Below are positions 45,813-54,007 of a stretch of DNA of 64,000 nt, in pieces. Position 1 is the stretch's first letter. Every line of letters begins with the position of its first letter. A program made the position numbers and the translations under genes. Where the stretch lies: NCBI RefSeq assembly GCF_005153485.1, contig NZ_CP039740.1, positions 434,001 to 498,000 of the forward strand, given 5' to 3'. The notes beneath the pieces were generated by a model that worked only from the letters and a program-made list of their open reading frames with translations, did no database searches and was not told the origin of the DNA. This stretch comes from Pseudolabrys sp. FHR47 (GTDB lineage Bacteria; Pseudomonadota; Alphaproteobacteria; Rhizobiales; Xanthobacteraceae).

Positions 45813-46676
45813 ATGAACTCGCCTATCGCGCGCCTGAAATCGGCGGTGCCGAACATGCCTCCCGCGGCCAAGCGTCTTGCCACCGTCATCCTCGACCGGC
45901 CGGAAGCCGTCGTCGAGATGTCGATCGCCGACCTAGCGAAAACGGCGCAGGTCAGCGAAGGCAGCGTGATCGGGCTGTGTCAGCAGCTCGGGGCCAAAGG
46001 GTTCCCCGAACTGAAAATCGCCATCGCGCGCGAACTCGGCAGCAGCCGTGACCTGCTTCACGAAGATATCGTGCGCGCCGATAACAGTGTCAGCGTGATC
46101 GCCAAGATCGCGGCCAGCCATCGCACCGCGATCGACGATACGGTGAAGGTGCTCGATCCCAAAGTAGTCGACAAGGCGGTGGCCGTTCTCAAAAACGCCC
46201 GCCGGATCGAGCTTTATGGCGTCGGAACGGCGGCGCCGATTGCCGAGGACGCGGCCTATCGATTCCTCCGGCTTGGCCTCGACGCCCGCGCCATGACCGA
46301 TTCTCATTCGCAGGCGGTGAGCGCCGCCTTCACCGGACCACACGTCGCAACCGTCACGATCTCGCATTCCGGGCGCACGCGCGAGACTTTGGCCGCCACG
46401 CGCGTCGCTCGGGAAGCGGGCGCGCGCACCATCTGCATCACCAATTTCGGCAAGCCGCCGCTGCTGAAATATTGCGAGATCGCGCTGTTCACGGCCGCAG
46501 TCGAGACCCGCTATCGCATGGAGGCAATGGCCAGCCGCGTCGCCCAACTGGTTGTCATCGACACGTTGTATGCAAGGCTGGCGCTGGAGCGCTGGGAGCC
46601 GTCGCTGGCCGCCATCGAGCGGTCCTACGCGATCCTGTCCGAGAAGCGGTTGAAGTCAGGCTCCGAAGATCGCTAA
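45813..46676 (+). CDS. MurR/RpiR family transcriptional regulator
   Basis: A 287-residue regulator with an N-terminal HTH_6 domain (about 1-76, helix pair IADLAKTAQVSEGSVIGLCQ) and a C-terminal SIS domain (about 118-250, including SHSGRTRETLAATRVAREAGA in part). SIS domains bind phosphosugars or related ligands, so the effector is probably a small phosphorylated compound. It lies 100 bases upstream of phnD in the same direction, with a shared dyad motif in both promoters, which suggests that it controls the importer. Confidence 0.9.
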   Translation: MNSPIARLKSAVPNMPPAAKRLATVILDRPEAVVEMSIADLAKTAQVSEGSVIGLCQQLGAKGFPELKIAIARELGSSRDLLHEDIVRADNSVSVIAKIAASHRTAIDDTVKVLDPKVVDKAVAVLKNARRIELYGVGTAAPIAEDAAYRFLRLGLDARAMTDSHSQAVSAAFTGPHVATVTISHSGRTRETLAATRVAREAGARTICITNFGKPPLLKYCEIALFTAAVETRYRMEAMASRVAQLVVIDTLYARLALERWEPSLAAIERSYAILSEKRLKSGSEDR

Positions 46677-46693
46677 CTGAGCTTTCCTCAGTT
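46675..46693. promoter_or_regulatory. dyad upstream of phnD, possible RpiR operator
   Basis: AACTGAG-CTTTC-CTCAGTT is a perfect 7-base inverted repeat overlapping the rpiR stop. Its CTGAG/CTCAG halves match the half sites upstream of the regulator gene. A weak intrinsic terminator is an alternative, but no T-run follows directly. Confidence 0.4.
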
Positions 46694-46776
46694 GTCATGT
46701 CTATGTCATTGAGTATTTGTACATCCTCTGCACCATCGAAGTCCGGGTCGCCGGTCGTCGGCAGAGGAGAAATAAG

Positions 46777-47652
46777 ATGCATCGTCGTGACTTTATCCGC
46801 CTCGCAGCAGGCACGGCCGTTGTTGTCGCCGCACCAACCGTGCTGCGCGCTCAAACCAAACCCGTGATCAAGGTCGGCCTCGGGCCGCAACAGCCGACGC
46901 AGGCCGACACGCGCCGCGTCTGGGAGCCGGTCTACAAGGCGGTCACCGACAAGATCGGTGCGACGCTGGAATTGCAGGTCGCCAATGACTGGGCCGGTAT
47001 CGCCACCGCGCTCGCCAACGAGCAGATCGATGTCGCCCAGATGGGCCCGTGGGGCTACGTGCTCGCCAAGATCAACGGCGGCGCGCGCATCATCAACACC
47101 ATGCTGGTCAACGGTAAGCCAACCTACAAGGCGATCATCGTCGCCCGCCCCGGCCTGACGGTGGCGAAATTCCCGGAAGACGCCAAGGGCCTCTCGATGC
47201 AGATGCTGGACGTCGGTTCGACCTCCGGCTGGCTGGTGCCGACGCACTTCCTCAAGAGCAAGGGAATCGATCCCAAGACATTCTTCAGCAAATACGCCGA
47301 AGGCGCCTCCGCCGCAGCTGCGCAGATGGCGACCATCAACGGTCAGGTCGATCTCGCGACGGGTTGGGATACTCATCGCAACATCATGATCAAGAACGGC
47401 ACCATCAAAGCCGACTCAAACACCGTGGTGTGGGAATCGGCGCCGCTGCCGAATGAAGTCGTCGCCGTGCGCAAGGGCCTGCCCGAAAGCGTTGCCAAGG
47501 AGTTGCAGGCCGCATTCGCCGCGATCACTGCCGACGAGATCGCCAAGCAGATGCCCTATCCCTACACCGGCTACGTTGTCGGCACCGATGAGCCGTACAA
47601 GATGCTCGAGCAGATGGGCTACGACCTCGGCGCGCTGAAGAAGTCGTCCTGA
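46777..47652 (+). CDS. phnD: phosphonate-type ABC transporter substrate-binding protein
   Basis: A 291-residue periplasmic binding protein of the PhnD family. It carries a Tat-type signal (HRRDFIRLAAGTAVVVAAP, twin Arg at 3-4) and probably crosses the membrane folded. The body has GLGPQQPTQADTRRVWEP, ALANEQIDVAQMGPWGYVLA and DVGSTSGWLVP, matching binding proteins for phosphonates, phosphite or related oxyanions. It begins a D-E-C operon. No C-P lyase or phosphonatase gene is in the window, so the true ligand is open. Confidence 0.88.
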   Translation: MHRRDFIRLAAGTAVVVAAPTVLRAQTKPVIKVGLGPQQPTQADTRRVWEPVYKAVTDKIGATLELQVANDWAGIATALANEQIDVAQMGPWGYVLAKINGGARIINTMLVNGKPTYKAIIVARPGLTVAKFPEDAKGLSMQMLDVGSTSGWLVPTHFLKSKGIDPKTFFSKYAEGASAAAAQMATINGQVDLATGWDTHRNIMIKNGTIKADSNTVVWESAPLPNEVVAVRKGLPESVAKELQAAFAAITADEIAKQMPYPYTGYVVGTDEPYKMLEQMGYDLGALKKSS

Positions 47653-47668
47653 GCCAACCGACAGAAAG

Positions 47669-47697
47669 AAGGTGCGCCGCAACTCGCGGCGCGCCTT
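47669..47697 (+). terminator. intercistronic hairpin between phnD and phnE
   Basis: AAGGTGCGCCGC and GCGGCGCGCCTT pair with one G-U and a five-base loop, 16 bases after the phnD stop. No T-run follows. Such hairpins often stabilise the upstream binding-protein message and lower permease expression. Confidence 0.5.
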
Positions 47698-47720
47698 CGC
47701 CATTTGCGAGGTGCCCGATT

Positions 47721-48545
47721 GTGGAGACACAGACCCCGGTTCATCTGAACGATGGTAGCTATCGCGAACCGCCCATCGTCTGGCTGTCGGCGACGATCAT
47801 CGGTCGCATAACGATTGCCATCGTTTTGATTGCCTTCTTTGCGCTTTGCGTCCGGCTCAGCGAAGTCGATCTTGGCAAGCTCGCCGCCGGCCTGCCGCGT
47901 CTGGCGGCCTGGGCGGCTCGGGGCTGGCCGCCGCAGCTTAATGAACTCGACGTCATGTCGTTGCGTGCGCTGGAAACGGTCGCCATCGCCACGGTGGCGA
48001 CGACGGTCGCGACCGTGCTGGCCTTTCCGCTCAGCGTCCTGATCTCGCGCAATGTCATGCCCTGGCCATGGTTCGGCGTGCCGATGCGCTGGCTGATCAA
48101 TGCGTTTCGCGGCATCGATACGGTAGTGTTCGCCATCTTGTTTGTCGCTGCCGTAGGTCTCGGTCCATTCGCCGGCGTGCTCGGCATGATCGTTCATTCC
48201 ATCGGCGTTATCGCCAAGCTCAATAGCGAGGCGATCGAGACGGTGCCGCTGGCGCCGCTCGAAGCGGCGGCCATGACCGGCGCCGGCCGCAGTAGCATCG
48301 TCACTTATGCATTGCTGCCCTCGGCGTTGCCCAATCTCGCTTCGGTTTCGCTCTATGTCTGGGAAGCCAATGTCCGCACTTCGACGATTCTCGGCATCGT
48401 CGGCGCTGGCGGCATCGGTATCGAGATCAAGGCCGCCATCGATCTCCTCGACTTCCAGCGTCTCCTGACGCTCACGGCCATCGTGCTGGTCATGGTGACG
48501 ATCATCGACCAGTTCAGCGCCTGGCTGCGGCGGAGGCTGGTGTGA
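47721..48545 (+). CDS. phnE: phosphonate-type ABC transporter permease
   Basis: A 274-residue inner-membrane permease with about six hydrophobic segments and the BPD coupling region MTGAGRSSIVTYALLPSALP (EAAAMTGAGRSS at the EAA loop). It starts with GTG at 47721. PhnE-type sequence features include FRGIDTVVFAILFVAAVGLGPF in part and GIVGAGGIGIEI. Its stop overlaps the phnC start. Confidence 0.88.
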   Translation: METQTPVHLNDGSYREPPIVWLSATIIGRITIAIVLIAFFALCVRLSEVDLGKLAAGLPRLAAWAARGWPPQLNELDVMSLRALETVAIATVATTVATVLAFPLSVLISRNVMPWPWFGVPMRWLINAFRGIDTVVFAILFVAAVGLGPFAGVLGMIVHSIGVIAKLNSEAIETVPLAPLEAAAMTGAGRSSIVTYALLPSALPNLASVSLYVWEANVRTSTILGIVGAGGIGIEIKAAIDLLDFQRLLTLTAIVLVMVTIIDQFSAWLRRRLV

Positions 48546-49348
48546 TGGACCTATTGTCGCCAGTGCTGCGTATCGACAATCTTGTCAAATCCTTTGGCGC
48601 GCTGCGCGCTGTCAACGATGTGTCGCTGTCGATCGGAGCGGGAGAGTTCGTCGCGCTGCTCGGGCCGTCGGGCTCGGGCAAGTCCACGGTGTTCCGCTGC
48701 GTCAGCCGTCTGGCGCGGCCCGATGCGGGCAGCGTCTACCTCGACGATCAGCGCATCGACCGGCTCGAAGGCCGTCGTCTGCGGCTTAAGCGGCGCGTCA
48801 TCGGCCTTGTCTTTCAGCAGTTCAATCTGATCGGCCGCCTCTCGGCCATCGACAATGTGCTGGCCGGTCGTCTTGGCAGCATTGGCACCCTGCGCGCGGT
48901 GCTGCGGGCTTTCAGTCGCGAGGACCGCCAGCTTGCTCTCGCTGCGCTCGATCGCGTTGGTCTGTTGGAGAAAGCCTATCAGAGGGCGGACAGTCTGTCG
49001 GGCGGCCAGCAGCAGCGCGTCGCCATCGCCCGCGTTGTCGCGCAGCAAAGCCGCATCATCCTCGCCGACGAACCGGTCGCGAGCCTCGATCCCGCGGCGG
49101 CGGAGAACGTGCTCGGCCTGTTGCGCTCGATCGCCCATGAGCAAGGTATCGCCGTGCTGTGCAGTCTACACCAGACCGATCTAGCCCGCCGTTTCGCCGA
49201 CCGCGTGGTGGCAATGAAAGACGGCCGCGTCGTGCTCGATGCGCCGACGGCCGCGCTCGGCAAGGAACAACTGACGGCCATTTACGGCCGAGGCAGTCCG
49301 CCGGCTGTTCGAGTCTCCGTGCCTGCGAAAGCCGCGCTTATTGCCTGA
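48545..49348 (+). CDS. phnC: phosphonate-type ABC transporter ATP-binding protein
   Basis: A 267-residue ABC ATPase with Walker A GPSGSGKST (40-48), signature LSGGQQQRVAIARV and Walker B RIILADEP. It energises the PhnD-PhnE importer. The start is either the ATG at 48545, sharing one base with the phnE stop (TGATG), or a GTG one codon earlier. It is the last gene of the unit and is followed by a terminator-like hairpin. Confidence 0.9.
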   Translation: MDLLSPVLRIDNLVKSFGALRAVNDVSLSIGAGEFVALLGPSGSGKSTVFRCVSRLARPDAGSVYLDDQRIDRLEGRRLRLKRRVIGLVFQQFNLIGRLSAIDNVLAGRLGSIGTLRAVLRAFSREDRQLALAALDRVGLLEKAYQRADSLSGGQQQRVAIARVVAQQSRIILADEPVASLDPAAAENVLGLLRSIAHEQGIAVLCSLHQTDLARRFADRVVAMKDGRVVLDAPTAALGKEQLTAIYGRGSPPAVRVSVPAKAALIA

Positions 49349-49373
49349 AAACCAGCGCCGGTAATTGCTTCAT

Positions 49374-49400
49374 GCTGGGGCCCTTGGCCCCGGCATTTTC
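49374..49400 (+). terminator. terminator after phnC
   Basis: GCTGGGGCC and GGCCCCGGC pair around a three-base loop and are followed by ATTTTC. It sits 26 bases after the phnC stop and before the convergent racemase gene. Confidence 0.65.
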
Positions 49401-49421
49401 ATGTCGATTGTTTCATACGGC

Positions 49422-50135
49422 TTAAGGAAACGTCCGCGGCACCAGGCTCTGCTGAAACCAGCAGACGAAATTGTAAATCGAAAACACCGGCAGTCCGGTT
49501 ACGCGGCGGATGTCGGCGGCGTAGGGGATCATGTTGGTGCATTCGAGCACGATGGCGCCGAGATCGGGATTGGCCTTCTGCAAGGCGACGGCGGCCTCGA
49601 CATTGTCCTGTCGCGCGGCTTCGACATCGAGCTCGAATTCATTGCCGAGAATGGCGCGGGTGAATTCGCGGCCGCCTTCGGTGGTGCCGATCGGCGTGCC
49701 CTCGGGCACGCGCGCCTTCTGCAAATGCACCGGCGTCAGGGTCGACGAGGAAATGGTCAGCACGCCGGCGCGCTTGCCGCGGGGCAGCAGGCGGTTGACG
49801 AATTCGACCTGCATCAGCGACGACGTCGCCACCGGAACGGCGACGGCGTCGGCAAGCTCCTGCTGAAACAGCGAGAGGAAGCCGCAGTTGGTCGTAATGC
49901 CGTCGACACCGTGACGGGTCAGATCGCGTGCCGCGTCGATGAAGGCATCGAGAAGCCCCGGCGCGCCTTTGCGTACCACCGCGTCGGGCGTTGCGTTCTG
50001 CACGACGCGATACTGCACCGGGAAGGGCCAGGTCGTGGCATTGCCCATGTCGCCCGGAATGCGCGGGAATCGGGCGTCAAGCATCAGAATGCCGACGGAC
50101 GCGCCATAGACAGATTTGCCGCCGGTTACACGCAT
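49422..50135 (-). CDS. aspartate/glutamate/hydantoin racemase-like protein
   Basis: A 237-residue member of the Asp/Glu racemase superfamily. The two catalytic Cys occur in GITTNCGFLS and IVLECTNM. The N-terminal GILMLDARFPRIPGDMGNA is typical of a subgroup often annotated as aspartate racemase or hydantoin racemase-like and linked to amino-acid or arylmalonate-type chemistry. The start at 50135 has an AGGAC site; a start at 50171 is possible. It is divergent from a TRAP transporter, so the imported solute could be its substrate. Confidence 0.82.
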   Translation of the reverse strand: MRVTGGKSVYGASVGILMLDARFPRIPGDMGNATTWPFPVQYRVVQNATPDAVVRKGAPGLLDAFIDAARDLTRHGVDGITTNCGFLSLFQQELADAVAVPVATSSLMQVEFVNRLLPRGKRAGVLTISSSTLTPVHLQKARVPEGTPIGTTEGGREFTRAILGNEFELDVEAARQDNVEAAVALQKANPDLGAIVLECTNMIPYAADIRRVTGLPVFSIYNFVCWFQQSLVPRTFP

Positions 50136-50214
50136 CGCAAGCCGTCCTGAGTGGGGTTTCGATAAGATCATCGGCGTGCCGCCCGTGCGGCGTTACCGTG
50201 CAGAACTAGGCCCA

Positions 50215-50232
50215 TTGCATATCGCGATGCAA
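50215..50232. promoter_or_regulatory. palindrome in the racemase/TRAP divergent promoter
   Basis: TTGCAT-ATCGCG-ATGCAA is a dyad with perfect 6-base arms, located 80 bases upstream of the racemase start and 200 bases upstream of dctP. The form suits a dimeric regulator. No regulator gene is adjacent. The TTGC/GCAA arms are also PhaR-like, but the six-base spacing is longer than in the other two candidates. Confidence 0.4.
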
Positions 50233-50431
50233 CAACCTCGACGTCGCCTTCAATGGCAAGGCCAATCCATCTCGTCTGGCACCCCGCGGTAGGCTGTCGG
50301 CCGTTGAGGCCAGACTTTCTGCCTAGCGAACGCCCACCGCGGCGCCAAACATTGACCTTGCACGTTTCGTCGGCACGCGGTTTCATCCCGGGAAAATTAG
50401 TAAAATCAACGACCACAACCGAGAGGGCAAC

Positions 50432-51403
50432 ATGAAACTTCGCACAATCTTGGCAGCGGCGGCGGCATTGACCATCGTCGCCGGGACGGGCGCGCGCGCG
50501 GAAAAGTGGGATATGCCGATGGCCTATCCGGCCAGCAACTACCACTCTGAAAACGGAGCGGCATTCGGCAAGTGTGTGAAGGCCGCGACCGGCGGCAAGC
50601 TCGATATCGTCACCCACGCGGGCGGTTCGCTCTTTGCCGGCAATGACATTAAGCGCGCGGTTCAGACCGGGCAGGCGCCGATCGGCGAGCGGTTGATTTC
50701 GGCGCACGCCAACGAAAACCCGCTGTACGGCATCGATTCAATTCCGTTCCTGGCGACCTCGTTCGAGGATTCCGACAAGCTCTGGAAGGTCGCGCAGCCG
50801 GCGATCGCCAAGGCGCTCGATGCCCAGAACCTGGTCTACCTCTATGCCGTTCCGTGGCCCCCGCAGGGCTTCTATTTCAAGAAGGCCGTCAATTCCGTCG
50901 CCGACATGAAGGGCATCAAATTCCGCGCCTACAATGCCGCGACGGCGCGCATCGCCGCACTCGCCGGCATGGTGCCGGTGCAGATCGAAGCGGCCGAGCT
51001 GTCGCAGGCGCTGGCCACCGGCGTGGCTGAAGCCTTCATCTCGTCGGGATCGACCGGCGTCGACTCCAAGGTCTGGGAAAGCCTGACGCATTTCTACGAC
51101 GTCCAGGCCTGGTTGCCGCGCAACATCGTTTTCGCCAACAAGGCGGCCTTCAACGCGCTCGACGCGGCGTCGAAGAAAGCGCTGACGGACTGCGCCGCCA
51201 AAGCGGCCACGAATGGTGAAGCGACGGCGAAGGCGCTGTCGGCCAAGTACCTCAAGACGCTTGCCGACAATGGCATGAAAGTGCAGCCGCCGAGCGACAA
51301 GCTGAAGGCCGATCTCAAGGCGATCGGCGCCACCATGACCTCCGAATGGGTCAAGAACGCCGGCGCCAACGGCAAGGCTCTCATCGACGCCTACGAGAAG
51401 TAA
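50432..51403 (+). CDS. TRAP transporter solute-binding protein (DctP family)
   Basis: A 323-residue periplasmic binding protein. The signal peptide covers about 1-23 (cut near ARA-EKW). The DctP fold shows AGGSLFAGNDIKRAVQTGQAPIG in part, and FRAYNAATARIAALAGMVPVQIEAAELSQAL in part, with the Arg of KFRAYN at the usual carboxylate-binding site. It probably binds an organic acid. The ligand is unknown. A hairpin lies before the small permease gene. Confidence 0.88.
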   Translation: MKLRTILAAAAALTIVAGTGARAEKWDMPMAYPASNYHSENGAAFGKCVKAATGGKLDIVTHAGGSLFAGNDIKRAVQTGQAPIGERLISAHANENPLYGIDSIPFLATSFEDSDKLWKVAQPAIAKALDAQNLVYLYAVPWPPQGFYFKKAVNSVADMKGIKFRAYNAATARIAALAGMVPVQIEAAELSQALATGVAEAFISSGSTGVDSKVWESLTHFYDVQAWLPRNIVFANKAAFNALDAASKKALTDCAAKAATNGEATAKALSAKYLKTLADNGMKVQPPSDKLKADLKAIGATMTSEWVKNAGANGKALIDAYEK

Positions 51404-51419
51404 CCCCGGCAATCGTCCA

Positions 51420-51447
51420 AGGAGCGCCCGGGCAACCGGGTGCTCCT
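51420..51447 (+). terminator. intercistronic hairpin between dctP and dctQ
   Basis: AGGAGCGCCCGG and CCGGGTGCTCCT form a 12-base stem (one G-U) capped by a GCAA tetraloop, 17 bases after the binding-protein stop. No T-run follows. It is likely to stabilise the upstream message. Confidence 0.55.
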
Positions 51448-51469
51448 CCTTCCGCCGGAAAAGGTTTTC

Positions 51470-52003
51470 ATGAACACGCCGAAGCCTGTGCTCCGCCGTA
51501 CCCTCGACGGGCTCTACGATTTCGCCGCGGTGCTCGCAGCGTTTTGCCTCGCCGCCATCCTGCTGGTCATTGTTGCGCAGATGGTGGCGCGCTGGCTGAG
51601 CATCGAGGTGCCCGGGCTGTCGGAATATGCCGGCTATCTGATGGCCTCGGCTTCGTTTCTCGCCTTCGCTCATGCACTCAACCGCGGCGCCCATATTCGG
51701 GTCGGCTTGTTTCTGACCGCGCTGGGCGAGCGCCGGTTCTGGGGCGAACTGTGGTGCATGGTGATATCCACCGCCGCCGCCTGCTATCTCGCCTGGTATG
51801 CCGTGCGCCTGGTGTATTGGTCTTACGTATTGAATGATCTGAGCCAGGGGCAGGACGTGACGCCGCTCTGGATTGCTCAGGCGCCGATGGCCGCCGGCGC
51901 GGTTCTTCTGGCCGTGTGTTTTGTCGACAACCTCGTCGCGCTGCTGATGACACGAAAAGACAATATCGGCAGCAGCGCGATCGAACAAAGCCACGCGGAA
52001 TAG
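51470..52003 (+). CDS. TRAP transporter small permease (DctQ)
   Basis: A 177-residue protein with four hydrophobic segments. The RRTLDGLYDFAAVLAAFCLA start and EYAGYLMASASFLAFAHALN in the middle are typical of DctQ small subunits. It pairs with the following large permease to form a Na+- or H+-driven importer. Five bases separate it from the large permease. Confidence 0.88.
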   Translation: MNTPKPVLRRTLDGLYDFAAVLAAFCLAAILLVIVAQMVARWLSIEVPGLSEYAGYLMASASFLAFAHALNRGAHIRVGLFLTALGERRFWGELWCMVISTAAACYLAWYAVRLVYWSYVLNDLSQGQDVTPLWIAQAPMAAGAVLLAVCFVDNLVALLMTRKDNIGSSAIEQSHAE

Positions 52004-52008
52004 CGATC

Positions 52009-53322
52009 ATGGCCGAATTTGCACCGATTGCGATTTTCCTCTTTGTGCTGTTTCTGCTGCTCGGCACCGGCGTCTGGGTCGGCCTTGCGCTGCTCGGTGT
52101 CGCTTTCGTCGGCATGGAGCTCTTTACTATGCGCCCGGTCGGCGATGCGATGATGACCACGATCTGGCGCTCGGCGTCGTCGTGGTCGCTGACCGCTCTG
52201 CCGCTGTTTATCTGGATGGGCGAAATCCTCTATCGCACGCGCTTGTCGGAAGACATGTTCCGCGGCCTGTCGCCCTGGCTGGCGCGTCTGCCCGGCGGTT
52301 TGCTCCACACCAATGTCGTCGGCTGCACCGTGTTTGCCGCCGTCTCGGGATCGTCGGCCGCGACGCTGACGACCGTCGGCAAGATGTCGGTGCCCGAGCT
52401 GCGCCGGCGAAATTATCCGGAAAACATGGTCATCGGTACGCTCGCCGGTGCCGCGACTTTGGGGCTGATGATCCCGCCATCACTGACGATGATCGTCTAT
52501 GGCGTGACGGTGAACGAGTCGATCACCAAGCTGTTCATCGCTGGGATCATCCCGGGTCTCGTGCTGGCAGCCTTGTTCATGGCCTATATCGCGGTGTACG
52601 CGCTGATTTCCCCGGATTACAAGCCGGATCCGGAGCCGCGCCTGAGCATCGCGGAAAAGATCGCGGCGTCGCGCTTCCTGATCCCGGTGTTGCTGCTCAT
52701 CCTGTGCGTCATCGGCTCGATGTATCTCGGCTTTGCAACCGCTACGGAAGCGGCGGCCATCGGCGTCATTGGTGCCATGGTTCTCGCCGCCGCGCAACGC
52801 TCGCTGTCGTGGGAGAGCTTCATCGACAGCTTGATGGGGGCGATGCGGACCTCGGCGATGATTGCGCTGATTTTGTCCGGCGCGTCGTTCCTGTCGCTTT
52901 CGATGGGCTTTACCGGATTGCCGAACGCGCTCGCCACCTGGATCGCCTCGCTGCAGCTCACGCGCTTCGAGCTGCTGCTGGCGTTGCTGGCCTTTTATAT
53001 CGTGCTGGGCTGTTTTCTCGACGGTATCTCATCGGTGGTGCTCACCATGGCCGTGGTTGAGCCGATGATACGTCAGGCCGGCATCGACATCATCTGGTTC
53101 GGCATCTTCATCGTCATCGTTGTGGAGATGGCGCAGATCACGCCACCGATCGGCTTCAATCTCTTCGTGCTGCAAGGCATGACGGCGCACGAAATGAACT
53201 TCATCGCCCGCGCCGCATTTCCCATGTTCCTGATTATGGTGGTGATGGCGTTCCTGCTGATGTGGTACCCGGCCATGGCGACCTGGCTGCCGGACCACAT
53301 CAGTTTGCGACCGGGCGGCTGA
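52009..53322 (+). CDS. TRAP transporter large permease (DctM)
   Basis: A 437-residue membrane protein with about twelve hydrophobic segments. The motifs GSSAATLTTVGKMSVPELRR, LGLMIPPSLTMIVYGV and EMAQITPPIGFNLFVLQG are diagnostic of DctM. It forms the transport channel of the system. It ends the operon, and no terminator is seen in the short gap to the SEC-C ORF. Confidence 0.92.
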   Translation: MAEFAPIAIFLFVLFLLLGTGVWVGLALLGVAFVGMELFTMRPVGDAMMTTIWRSASSWSLTALPLFIWMGEILYRTRLSEDMFRGLSPWLARLPGGLLHTNVVGCTVFAAVSGSSAATLTTVGKMSVPELRRRNYPENMVIGTLAGAATLGLMIPPSLTMIVYGVTVNESITKLFIAGIIPGLVLAALFMAYIAVYALISPDYKPDPEPRLSIAEKIAASRFLIPVLLLILCVIGSMYLGFATATEAAAIGVIGAMVLAAAQRSLSWESFIDSLMGAMRTSAMIALILSGASFLSLSMGFTGLPNALATWIASLQLTRFELLLALLAFYIVLGCFLDGISSVVLTMAVVEPMIRQAGIDIIWFGIFIVIVVEMAQITPPIGFNLFVLQGMTAHEMNFIARAAFPMFLIMVVMAFLLMWYPAMATWLPDHISLRPGG

Positions 53323-53375
53323 CCGACGGTGACCTAGCCGCGGTTGATGCCCTCGTGCGTTAGACGAAAGACGCT

Positions 53376-53531
53376 ATGGCCTGGGGCAAGGTCGGCCGCA
53401 ACGGGCTGTGCCCCTGCGGCTCGGGCAAGAAGTACAAGCACTGCCACGGCAGTACGCGTAAGGCCTCCGCGACAGCGCGCGTGCCGCAAGGCACGCCGCC
53501 CGGCGGTTCTCAATCGACCAATTCGGTCTGA
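53376..53531 (+). CDS. mini-ORF copied from the SEC-C tail of secA
   Basis: A 51-residue reading frame starting [20 protein letters not shown], then KHCHGSTRK. Residues 3-25 match the end of SecA except for one position. In DNA, 63 of 69 bases are the same as 45546-45614, mostly with synonymous changes. Directly after the motif one base is missing relative to secA, so the copy reads past the place of the secA stop into 26 new residues. All four zinc ligands are kept. It overlaps the end of the convergent protoglobin gene by 22 bases. It may be a small zinc-binding protein or a remnant. The ribosome site is weak. Confidence 0.5.
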   Translation: MAWGKVGRNGLCPCGSGKKYKHCHGSTRKASATARVPQGTPPGGSQSTNSV

Positions 53532-54007
53532 TACGGTGAGAGTGAAAGTGCAACGTCGAAGGCCATATATTTGCCGAGCGTTTTGATCAGGCGCCCTTTC
53601 TTGATGGGCGGCAGCGAACTGTCGACGATCGTCTCGGTGAAGGCGATTTTGAGCGCCTCGCAGCCGAGCACGTACCACATCCTGTCGACGTCGACCTCGC
53701 GGTGACGGGCATCGAGCTGCCGAACGCCGCTGGTATAGTCTTCGTCGAAGCGGCTTCCGAACAAGGCAGCCCAGTGCCGTTTCTGCTTGGCGATCAGCGG
53801 CTGAATGGCGGCTTCGGTTACGTTTGCATTGATGTGCGCCGCCCGCACCTTGGCGTAGAAAGCCCTGAGGAGTTCGTCTGCCTGGGGCTCGATCAGCGTC
53901 CAGATCTCGGGCCCTTGCTGCTTGGTCTCTTCGGTGATGCCGATAAAATTCTGAAGTTGCGCGATCATCGCGGCTCTTTCGCCGAACTGCGGAACAGGCA
54001 CCTGCAT
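53510..54007 (-). CDS. stand-alone protoglobin/sensor-globin domain protein
   Basis: A 165-residue protein matching the heme-binding protoglobin domain of globin-coupled sensors. The likely proximal His is His102 in [16 protein letters not shown], with the following hydrophobic helix present. No methyl-accepting or GGDEF output domain follows, so this is a single-domain oxygen- or gas-binding protein. Its neighbour on the right is an FNR-type regulator, which fits an oxygen-response setting. The 816-base gap upstream separates them. Confidence 0.8.
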   Translation of the reverse strand: MQVPVPQFGERAAMIAQLQNFIGITEETKQQGPEIWTLIEPQADELLRAFYAKVRAAHINANVTEAAIQPLIAKQKRHWAALFGSRFDEDYTSGVRQLDARHREVDVDRMWYVLGCEALKIAFTETIVDSSLPPIKKGRLIKTLGKYMAFDVALSLSPYQTELVD

